Assembly (NCBI GenBank): GCA_025449115.1
Contig: JAHLKC010000021.1
Span: 62,001 to 126,000, forward strand
Direction: 5' to 3'
Length of the DNA: 64,000 nucleotides
Source of the DNA: Chytridium lagenaria
Taxonomy: Eukaryota; Chytridiomycota; Chytridiomycetes; Chytridiales; Chytridiaceae
Under the pieces are notes generated by a model, which did not search any database, was not told the DNA's origin, and saw only the letters and a list, made by a program, of their open reading frames with translations. Position numbers and translations under genes: made by a program. Below, one piece after another: positions 12,103 to 21,195 of this stretch; positions within the stretch are counted from its first letter, which is position 1; each line of letters starts with the position of its first letter.

Positions 12103-12654
12103 TCATGAGACAACGATTTCGTACTGCACTAGGACGTGGATTGAGCAATGCGTGCAGCAGACCATATTGACTCCATTCTCCAACTCTGTTTCGCTGATAA
12201 TGTATTTTCCACTACACCGACATTCTGAGAAGAAAGTAGAAGTTGCTGATAAAGAATGATGAGAAAGACGACGACTAAAGTATGAGCTTACTTGGGTCGT
12301 ATTTCCATGTCATCAAGATCAATCTTTTCGACCACCTTTTTCGTCTCTTTGCTTTTCGTCAATAAATATATCTTAAAATCCATTTCATTCCATACCACTT
12401 GTTACTTGACGATCGTAATCTGCTTTCAAACTAGGATCTTTCAGTGTTTCCCATGCTTTTAGCACTTGTTGAAGCCGGGATTGCATGACTTCTGAATTTG
12501 ACGATGTTGCATTCTTGTCTGGATGCAACTTTCAAGATAATGAATCTTTGATCATCGAATGCATGAATACCTCTAATAGAAGCCCATGAAAACTCTTCTT
12601 TATTTCTTCCATTGAGGCGTCCGGAGTAACCCCCAGCACATCATAGAGCGACAT
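12103..12654 (-). CDS. DPH4: DPH4-type J-protein with CSL zinc finger (diphthamide synthesis)
   Basis: J-domain protein of the DPH4/DNAJC24 family, which supports the first steps of diphthamide formation on elongation factor 2. The J domain starts MSLYDVLGVTPDAS at 12654, has the HPD motif in KLHPDKNATSS (about 12530, intron just before) and continues to LKDPSLKADYDRQ. A DPH-type metal-binding module follows after two introns: CRCSGKYIISETELE and CCTHCSIHVLVQYE (about 12220-12110), i.e. paired cysteines of the CSL/DPH zinc finger. Stop is at 12103. It is divergent from C2CD5, with 59 bp between start codons, and converges on GPN3. The combination of J domain plus CxC/CxxC finger is specific to DPH4. 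Confidence 0.88.
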
Positions 12655-12713
12655 GGGTCCAGCCTTCACCAAAAATTTGTCATTCACCACTACTGGATCT
12701 GAACAGGAATGGT

Positions 12714-15700
12714 TTGTTGAAAAGCTCCTTTACGTATATCCTTACCCTACCGCAGCCATGCATCATCAAGGTGCGCATCGTAGCGGCGAGAAATCTGCCC
12801 ATCATGGACAGAGCAACGGAACTCACCGGTAATACACCCACGCTTCATATCCTTCCCTCAAAACTCATCCCGCATTCAAGACGCCTTTGTCGAGCTCCGA
12901 TTCTCCGACTATGATCCTGTCCGCACTCAAATCGCTAGAAAAACGCTGAACCCTGTTTGGAATGAAGATTTCAGATTTGTAGGGGCACCTCCCTTTTTTT
13001 GAGTTTATTTGGCTGACGGTCATGGGTTGAAAGGAAGTCAGTGATGATGCTGACCTGCAGAATGAACCGCTGGAAGTCAAGGTGATGGATTATGATCAAA
13101 TCACGTATAATGATGCTATTGGGACGGTGTTTATTGATTTGAATCCATTGTTGAGTTGGGAGTCACGATCGCAGATGGCTGGATGGTTTTCCAATGTTTG
13201 TAGTTATTTTTAAACGTGTGAGTCAGTTTGATAATGGGGTTATTTGTAGCTTTGATAATTTGAGAGGATTCGAGGAGAAATGAACGTGCAGGTGAAGTTG
13301 CAGTTTTTTGGCGACAGTAATCGGTTCAGTGATTCGAGTGCTGGTTTGTTTCTTTATTTTTACTGACAAAATGTTGACATTGTGCATAGTCGTCCAATTT
13401 TTCTCACTTCCACGGCCCGTGCCTTTTCACACGGCTGCAGTTCTTGGTTTTGTCAGCGCGATGGATATTATGGATGATCCGGAATATGTAAATGCCCAAA
13501 AACTCTCCTTCATCAATATTAAACATTTTGCAGCATTGGGTTGATAACTTTAGGACACCCCGCACATCCAACGACGCTAGAACTCGCGCCCATGTTTCAA
13601 CTCAGCGGTCGACTCCGTCGTCAACTCGGGGAAAAAAGTTTTAGAATTGAACGGAAACGCGGTCATTGGATATCGTCAATTCTTTGATCTTCGGAAACGG
13701 AACAAAAGAACTATCACAGCTCGGGCTATTGGTACAGCTATCCGTATATTATTACCGGATTCAAGTGAGACTTCTGGTGCGATGCCGAGGAATTTCTTGC
13801 TCTCGAATATGGGGACACCGATGGATACGGGGGCAAATTCTTCACCTGGAGGAGGGATGTCACCTCCTGTCATTGCGACGGCCGCGCCGCGGCAGAACAC
13901 GGTCGCCGTTGTCTGAACCGAGTTGATGTGAATAGGGAGACGCCGTCTCCGCCTAATGAAATCGCGCTACCGAAACCTATGATGCTGAATATCAATTTAC
14001 CGGTCGATGGATCATCAAGCCCTAACGATTAAAAGCTTACCCGTCGGGTCGATTCTAGGCATCGGGGGACTTGTTTTTGCAACCTCTGTGAAAATCATTG
14101 AGAATGATTTGAAGGATATCAGAGAATCCTGGTGGAATGAGCCTTCGCGATGAGATTAAATCGCATTGCCGAAGTCTTGGTTGTCCTTTTGTACTCGGAT
14201 ACACTGAAAACATTACCATCAGAGACGAGATGGCTGTTCCTTTACTGTTACGGAACTGCTGCTATTGTTGATTTAAGCGTGTTGGCAAGTAGTGGACTTA
14301 ACTTGGATAAAGGGAAGGGCCCTTCTATACCTGATGAGGATGTCTCGAACATTGTTTGATACGGAGAATGCTGCTGAATCAAATGAGCTTGGAGGACAAC
14401 TTGTACCTTTGAATTACCATCATCGTCCTTCACTCAACTCCAATTCGTTCAAGGATGGCTTTCGTTGGAAAAGTTTATTAAGAGACACCGGCGCCGGAAA
14501 AAGCTGCCAGGTTAGCACGCTTTTGTTAAGTCTGCCTTTCTTTTTTTTTTTCTTTCTTTTCTTTTCTTTTTTTTTTTTTGATGCTAAAAGTGTTGGGGGT
14601 TTTTTCAAAAGCATGTCAACCTGTCATATCACGTACTCGCGAGCGGACGCACCATTTCCAATGTCGTTCACAAATGTTGCCATTGCCAGAAGAAGTATGT
14701 TCCAGAAATACTTCTATCGACAATCGAGCCACCGCATGGCATCGATACTGTCGGGAAAAGTGTGATGATTGAAGCACATGGTGAGTTCTCCACACAGATA
14801 ATGAATTCTTCTAATTTCACACAGTGTGTCGTCAGAAGAAAAGTAGAAGCAGGAGAATCCCAGGCATCCATCGCCAGCGAAACTATGCCGTTCATACAAT
14901 ACGATATCCATCGCCAATTAATGTATAAACTCCGGATATACGGTCTGAATGCAGTCTTTGGACTCAAGATTCAGTTTTCTGTCGGTGAATCTCTTATTGT
15001 CGCCGTTGCGACAGGAACAGCACTGTACGTTACGGCTCTCCCCACTCCACCGCTTTAAAAGTTTTCCGCAACTTGGATGTTGTGGATGACGAAGATAAAA
15101 GCTGGTGGATATTCAAAAAAAGATTGTTGAGTTGAGTGAGTCGAATCGAAAACAGATTGAACAGGCTCTGCAACGACGGAATAGCTTGGACTCAAAGGAG
15201 AAACTGTCGTTAAGAAGAGTCAATGGATCAACTTCACGGAGAGACACGTTAGGGAAATTCTCGACGGAGGAGGTGGAGGCCGTCCGCATGAATTCAAGCA
15301 AGAGCGAGACTCCACTTCCTCCACTTGCTGATTCAGATTCGGACGATTCGACGGATTCGGATTGTGAGCCTGATGGGTCATCGCGACAACGAGGGGTGGT
15401 GGTGCAGATTGATGATGAGCAGGATGAAGACCTTGTTCTTCTTCTGGATCCCTCGTTCCGTGATGACTTTCAGCTACGTAATGTTGAGAGCTACAATACT
15501 GGGCCTGGATCGAATCAGCTTGGCACAATTCAGATGGTGAACATGGTCAAGCAAGGATATATTAATCTAAAAGTTCATCACCCTAATCGGCAACTCGCGG
15601 CGCTTTTCAAGAGCACGTATCAAGAGCTTCAGGCACAGTTGTGGTACCTCGGACCTTGCGTCGTTGTGGGGCTTGATCATACCATACAACTGCTTAAAGC

Positions 15701-16484
15701 CGATGAAGTTCAAATCCGTCTCACAGCCTCAGTTCTCGGAAAAGTGTCATCATTGGACGACATCGCTAACGGAGATTTGCGGGGCAACGATATACCTGAG
15801 AATGAATTGAACTCGATACTTGAACAATCACTTGGAAAAGACGGTAGTCCGAGTGTACTCAATCCATCTGGCGTTGGATCTACGACGCGTCAGATGACGA
15901 TGATGTCTCTTGGAACGAATGTCACGGATGACGTTGCTTCTGTGAGTTCCGCCGGAGACGTGATGTTTCCCATTGATGATGAGGAACCTGATGAGGCGGT
16001 ACGGGCTGGAGGAACCACACCCGTGCCTGCTACACCTATAATCCCCGTCGTGTCAGACACAGGCACGCCCGCCGAACCAGCAACAGACACGGGTGAAACA
16101 CAAAGCACATGTCAAGTGCAATACCAGCCTATTGAAATCACGCCACTTTCGTTCCTCCATCACACCAAGGTGGAGCGATTCTTGGGGCGCCTGTCACTTC
16201 ATTTCGTGAAAGAAGCTTCGGTCGCGTTTGAGCCTGGTTCACCGAGTGGCGGGATGGGAGGATTCACTCATGCCTTTTTGACGGAACTGCATTCCCTTGT
16301 TCGAGCACATACTGCGGCACTTGGAGGCAATGCTTTGCTTTCATTCAGTGTGGATCAAAGCTTTTTCTCGGAGAGTATCAAGAATCAGGGGTATAGCTTG
16401 TTGAGTGTGAGTGGGGATGTTGTGGAGGTGACGCATTTTGTGAGAAAGACGGACATGGCATTTACAAAGAGTAATGGGGTGTGA
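12714..16484 (+). CDS. C2CD5: C2CD5/CDP138-like C2-domain protein
   Basis: Orthologue of animal C2CD5 (CDP138), a calcium- and lipid-binding C2 protein studied in insulin-stimulated GLUT4 vesicle fusion. The N-terminal C2 domain is recognisable: IIKVRIVAARNLPIMDRATE (about 12758), then after an intron DAFVELRFSDYDP and TLNPVWNEDFRF (about 12885-12980), EPLEVKVMDYDQ and AIGTVFIDLNPLL (about 13064-13150). Later blocks match C2CD5 in order: LELNGNAVIGYRQFFDL (about 13644), GGLVFATSVKIIE (about 14068), KYVPEILLSTIEPPHG (about 14695), MPFIQYDIHRQLMYKLR (about 14885), TALYVTALPTPP (about 15020), ITPLSFLHHTKVERFLG (about 16138), RAHTAALGGNALLSFS (about 16303) and GYSLLSVSGDVVEV (about 16390). An unusual Asp/Ser-rich insert lies near 15320-15430. 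Frame shifts occur near 13550-13650 and 14360-14700, and introns are many, so exon limits there are approximate. Confidence 0.9.
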
Positions 16485-16489
16485 GAAGC

Positions 16490-16822
16490 ATAAATATTGT
16501 AAATATATTGATGCGTATATGGCATAGATTGATTGATTGGTCCTAGGCAAATGGATTCCTCTTAAAACTTCAACCCTGTGCGAAAACACGCGAGATGTAC
16601 TTTTTCTTTACAAAACCCAAAAAATCCAGAAAAAAAAGAAGAGTGCATTGAGTTTTCAGGCCAATGTCCTTAAAATGGGTTAGCCTTCACTTTAAATATA
16701 TAAAGTCTGTGCGCTAGATGGTAGAAAAATGAAGTAAACTTTTACAAAGGATAAAACTATGTCAGATGCATAAATATGTCAATATATTAATGCCCATTTG
16801 GCATGCACTGTTGAATGGTCCA
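16490..16822. repeat. Imperfect direct repeat in the convergent C2CD5/LYAR gap
   Basis: Two related stretches of about 50 nt, at about 16490-16541 and 16761-16818, both run GCATAAATAT, then AATATATT.ATGC, then a TGGCAT, then TTGATTGG or TTGAATGG followed by TCC. They lie about 270 bp apart in the 3' flank shared by two convergent genes. No ORF is supported between 16485 and 16843. The stretch between the copies contains T/A-rich runs. Confidence 0.6.
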
Positions 16823-16843
16823 TATTGAAACCGCTGTCTATCT

Positions 16844-17773
16844 CTAAATTTCCATGCTAATTTTCCCATCATCGTATTTGAACACAAGCTAAAAGATAGT
16901 GGATGAGCGAATGACCTTTTACATGACAGAAAATTCAGAAACACTCACGTGGTCTTCAACGGACGCCTTAAGCTCATCTAACGACTTGTCGGGGAACTCC
17001 TTAAGAACCTTTTTCGCGACCTTAAGCCTGAGCTTCCGGAAGCTCAAAGGGGTATCTTGCTTCTAAAAAACTGTCAGAAGAATCCCAGGATAAAAATCAC
17101 TCAACCTTCTTCATGACGATACGGGTGGACCTGAGAATCGCCAAGGATATATCGTTTTCCGCATTTTTAACAACATCCTCGGCAGTAATAGCCTTTTCTT
17201 GCTCCTTCATCTTAATCTCCTGAATAAGCGGGATAGACTTTGGTGTGGTGGAGGTGTTTTGGACAACTTTAGTGACAGGGTGCTGAGTAAACCCGTTTGT
17301 TGCTGCGGGTGCCTGCAAACAGGTAAGCAATCGGATATTCTCGTAAAATCCCTACATTCTTTTTGTTGCCGTTTGCTGCTCCATTAGCTTGGCCCTAAAA
17401 AAAAAGGAAAGAGTTGGTATGATACGAAGAAGTGGAATCAAAGTCACCTTCTTGTTTCCTTTGAACACGGATTTCTGATACTTTTCGGCTTCACTGATGC
17501 ATTGTGTGTGCGATCGATACTACACAGAGTATGTTAGAAGAATTAGGCTTTTAAAGTTACGACAGGGAGGCTCACCTGGTCTCCAACAAACGTCGTTGAG
17601 CAATCTGTAAAGTCAACATAGACAGTATTTTAGTAAGGTATTAAGTAAAATAAACACCTAAAACCTTGCTTACCAATGCATGAAAATTGTGCACTCCTGC
17701 ATCGCTGACGGTGCTGATCAAGCTTTGCCTTCTTCAAGGTCTCCTGGCAAAAGTCGCAAACAAAGGACACCAT
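16844..17773 (-). CDS. LYAR: LYAR-type nucleolar zinc-finger protein
   Basis: Member of the LYAR family of C2HC zinc-finger nucleolar proteins tied to ribosome biogenesis. The first exon begins MVSFVCDFCQETLKK at 17773, followed across introns by LDQHRQRCRSAQFSCIDCST, FVGDQYRSHTQCISEAEKYQ and KSVFKGNKK: the paired C-x2-C...H-x3-C fingers of the family, with the conserved TQCISEAEKY. A basic linker leads to a C-terminal helical domain with FRKLRLKVAKKVLKEFPDKS (about 17045-16985) and the final exon VFKYDDGKISMEI, stop at 16844. An open path could extend the N-terminus upstream: ATG at about 18041, an intron, then CAERKLLKNAGVLPL... joined at an acceptor directly before the QRMVSF codons. I keep the conventional start but note that option. 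C-terminal neighbour C2CD5 is convergent. Confidence 0.88.
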
Positions 17774-18239
17774 CCGTTGCTGGAAGAAAGCTACAATAGT
17801 GAATTGTCACGCAAAAAAAAAGGAAATGGCGTTGTGCAGAGGGAGACGACTTTTGCTGTCAAACTCTAACCTTTGCAACTACGTTCTCAAACCTGGCGGC
17901 ATGCTTCTGATTCAAGGGGAGGACACCGGCGTTTTTTAATAACTTCCTCTCAGCGCACTATGTTATGTCAAATTTATATGCTCTGGAAACTTTTCCTTCT
18001 TTATTGTTACCATTCTGGATAGCAGCAGATTAGATGGCATTAGAGCCCGTGTAAGGAATTTTGAAGAAATGGGATATGCGTGATCTGTCTGCGTTGAAGC
18101 TGTTTTAGTTATTGATGATTCCATCCATGGCATACGCGTTTATCTTCCTTCACCTGATGGGTTTGTCAATTCGATGCTCTTGTGTCCATCGGCTTGTGTG
18201 ACAGGTCGACCTTTTTCCAACTATTCCTAATAATCGACG

Positions 18240-18776
18240 ATGGTAAATAGTGGAGACGACGTCTCAGAGTGCCGCCCAATCCGAACCATCCAGTCCATTC
18301 CCGAAGGCTTCGGAGGCCATCAACTCGTTCGACGGCTTCAGTGATGGAGCTGATGGGATATCTTTGGATATGGATGCGCTCTGGGGATGGGCAGGACTCT
18401 GGCCGAAGGATATTGGACGAAGTTCTGATCTACTCTTCCCCAGCCCAAGCAGATTAAGGAGATTAGGACTTCTTGCTCACCGCCAGGAGGAAGGACGCTA
18501 AGTGTAAGATACTCTGTACTTTGAGGCGGTGGTAATGATATGTTCTAATCTGGACTTTGTTGGAAACTGCAAGCCGTCGCCATCAAGAAGAACGGTGCGC
18601 AGTACAAATTCAAGGTCCGTTGCTCGCGGTTCTTGTACACTCTTGTCGTCTCCGATGCCCAGAAGGCGGACAAGCTTAAGCAGTCGCTGCCCCCTGGTAG
18701 GCTTTTGATCAAAGTAAACCATGCTGACCTTTATTCAGGTCTTCAAGTGAAGGAAGTCGGTGCCAAGTCTGCTTGA
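18240..18776 (+). CDS. RPL38: 60S ribosomal protein L38 (eL38)
   Basis: Small essential protein of the cytosolic 60S subunit. The start codon forms its own first exon: ATG at 18240-18242, then intron 18243-18443, then PKQIKEI..., an arrangement common for fungal ribosomal protein genes. Exon 2 continues as [11 protein letters not shown] but only after a one-base shift at the GG of 18466-18467 (a third G restores the family's [16 protein letters not shown]). Exon 3 gives [20 protein letters not shown] and [20 protein letters not shown], and exon 4 gives [12 protein letters not shown], stop 18774-18776. Length about 70 residues matches the family. Since every other position is family-like, I read the shift as an assembly error and not as a pseudogene. 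A long ORF at 18250-18501 is intron sequence. Confidence 0.94.
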
Positions 18777-19031
18777 GTTTCTTGAAGGATTTTGTCCTAA
18801 TACATTGCCTTCACCTACACACCAACATTTGTGCTCATGTATTCTGCTGTTTTTTAATTCTGGCCACATATGCTGGGTGTTTTTCCACGGACTGGACGAT
18901 TCTTCAAAACCGACTCTCTTTTGCCAATCTGCCATACGTATTTTGTTTAATGTGCAAAAAGGACCACGGATTATGCAAATGCATTTATGGTTTTGATGGG
19001 ATTTGGATACGTGAAAGGATGAGTGAAGGCT

Positions 19032-19576
19032 TTATGAAGATAACTCTGTTTGTTGAATGTCCTTCGGAACAAAGCGCACATTTCGAAATCGGAGTCGTGC
19101 ATCTGAACTATCCAAATACTCCATGTCGGTTGCTGAAGCAGTCTCCTTGTTGGTAATGTTGCTGGAAGCCCCAGGACGAGCATCGATTATATCGTCACCT
19201 TGGATGACATGAGATTTTTACAAAAACTCTTACGGCTCCTAACTCTTCTTCTCGACCGAGTCGATGCAGCAAATATTAAATCGGTGGCTAGCACTACGTC
19301 CGCTTTTCCTTGAAACACCATGTTCCCGATTCGCAAGTATGGTGCACCCTTATCCAGCCCTATTTTTGAAAGTCTTAGAACGTATGTCATTCTAATTGAC
19401 CGTGTTTACAATCAGAGAAACCCCGTTGTGAGAAGTTGCGATTTTCTTCACTTCATCCGCCGTCACGTCTGGGCCAAGGTCCATTACGATATAGCTCGTC
19501 TAGTCCAAAGGATCTTAGGAATGCATCAAAGAAGCATGGGTAAAACCTCCTCTTCCCATTCATCGGATTCATCCAT
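19032..19576 (-). CDS. TFIIIC subunit 6 (tau55/GTF3C6-like)
   Basis: Likely the small TFIIIC subunit with the tau55/GTF3C6 sandwich domain, which helps bind RNA polymerase III promoters such as tRNA genes. Exon 1 is short and acidic, MDESDEWEEE (start 19576), like the acidic start of human GTF3C6. After an intron of about 45 nt comes TSYIVMDLGPDVTADE..., and after a second the diagnostic strand pattern IGLDKGAPYLRIGNMVFQGK then LATDLIF (about 19360-19280), which fits the family's LG(L/I)D-x5-L-x2-x-VF-x-G-x-DTLGT-x-(L/V)IFE. The tail is lower in similarity, frame-shifted once, and ends ...DIQQTELSS at 19032. The start lies only 28 bp from the divergent WRS1 start. No large ORF marks this gene, so it is easy to miss. 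Homology is by pattern only. Confidence 0.75.
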
Positions 19577-19604
19577 TTTTTGTTGCAAAAGCAAATTTGA
19601 ACGC

Positions 19605-21148
19605 ATGGAGAAGGAACAGGAACCCTTGACCCCACCGTCGACGACGCCTGCTGCTGCAAAGGAGCAGGTCATAAACGCCGTGGGAAGTTCAGGGAGCAGA
19701 GGGGCCGATGGAGCTGTTGCGGGTATCGACTACGATCGCCTCATTGAGCAGTTTGGGACTCGTCGGATCGATGAGGCTCTCTTGTCCAGATTCGAAAAGC
19801 TGACAGGTGTAAAACCCGCATCCGTTCTTGCGCAGAGGACTCTTCTTTTCTCACAGGTATTTAATCTTAAAAGTAAATGGCTGAAGGTTTAGGGATCTGG
19901 CTGGTATCCTCGATCGATTCGAGAAAGGGAAAGCCCTTTCTATCTTTACACTGGCCGTGGGCCCAGCAGTGGCAGCATGCACACGGGTCACATGATCCCG
20001 TTCCTTTTCTGCAAGTAAGCCGTTCGTCACAGCATTCAATCGCTTATCCATTTTATAGGTGGTTACAAGATGTTTTCCAAGCGCCTTTGGTTGTTCAATT
20101 GACAGATGACGAAAAGTTTCTTTTCAAGCAGGATTTGAAAATTGAAGATGCACGAAAGTTCTGCATTGAGAATGCAAAAGACATTATGTCGTTTGGTTTC
20201 GATCCTAAGCGAACATTCATTTTCTCCAACTTTGACTACATGGGGTATGGGAGACATTCTTTAGACTTTTCTAATCTATAAGGGGAGGATTTTATCGAAA
20301 TGTACAGAAAATCGCAAAGCAGATTACATACAACACTGCCAAGTCCACCTTTGGGTTTAATGAGAGGTTCGTGTTCTCATAAGAATTCAAAATATCTTAC
20401 AACATTGAAATAGTGATAACATTGGAAAGGTCCACTTTGCGTCCATCCAGGCAGCCCCATCGTTTTCCAATACATTCCCTCATATTTTTGGTGAAAAGGG
20501 CGACATCCCCTGTCTTATTCCATGTGCCATCGATCAAGATCCGTACTTTAGGTTGACTAGAGATGTGGCTGTTAAGTTAAAGTACCCCAAACCTGCACTC
20601 ATTCACGCCAAGTTCTTCCCGGCCCTTCAGGTAAGCTATTGAGTTTAATGCTGGAGAAAAAAAGAGTGAGTTATTCTAAATCTATTATGATAGGGCCCAG
20701 GAACGAAGATGTCGGCGTCAAAGGCGGAGTCGGCGATCTATATCAACGATACACCTGCTCAGATTAAGAACAAAATCAACCGTCACGCCTTCTCTGGCGG
20801 GGTGAGACTGCCGAGCTTCACAAGAAGAACGGCGGAAATCCTGACGTGGACGTGGCCTACCAGTGGTTGACTTTCTTCCTTGAGGACGATGAAGAGCTTG
20901 CCACCATTGAGAGAACTTACAGAAGTGGCGAGTTGACAACCGCTGAATTGAAGAAGCGATGCATTGAGGTTTTGACCGGCATTATCTCGAAGATTCAAGA
21001 GGTTTGTTATTGTCTTTTTTGAAACAGATAATGATTTGGTCTCATTTGTTTTTAGAACCGCAAGACCATCACCGATGAGGTTGTTAAGGAGTTTATGGAG
21101 CCACGTCCAAAGCTTACAGAGTTGAAAAAACCCGCAAACGCGGTTTAG
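19605..21148 (+). CDS. WRS1: Cytosolic tryptophan--tRNA ligase
   Basis: Class I aminoacyl-tRNA synthetase charging tRNA-Trp in the cytosol. A short Ala/Thr/Pro-rich N-terminus (start 19605) leads into [20 protein letters not shown]. Signature motifs: [15 protein letters not shown] (about 19957), holding the HIGH-type [24 protein letters not shown] (about 20061); [16 protein letters not shown] (about 20523); and [15 protein letters not shown] (about 20707), the KMSKS loop as KMSAS. The C-terminal part, [10 protein letters not shown]..., ends at 21148. Three extra bases, at CCC 19815-19817, AAA 19930-19932 and TTT 19937-19939, break the frame where the family reads [14 protein letters not shown] and [13 protein letters not shown]; these look like indel errors. 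It is the eukaryotic cytosolic type rather than the mitochondrial or bacterial type, given the QDPYFR and PSFSN blocks. Confidence 0.95.
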
Positions 21149-21195
21149 AAAATAAAATTTTTAACATTGACCTACTCCTTTGCCACTCACTCATC

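Noticed and set aside
14292..14765. 157-residue ORF with a phenylalanine-rich stretch
   Set aside because: It runs through a T-rich intron of C2CD5 (about 14540-14580); the conserved C2CD5 block after it is in another frame.
18250..18501. 84-residue ORF overlapping the RPL38 start region
   Set aside because: Most of it is the first intron of RPL38 (18243-18443), and its reading frame is not the ribosomal protein frame.
18240..18776. RPL38 as a pseudogene because of a frame shift
   Set aside because: Only one base is off, at a GG run, and every residue on both sides is family-like with clean splice sites; the same type of shift recurs in other essential genes of the window.
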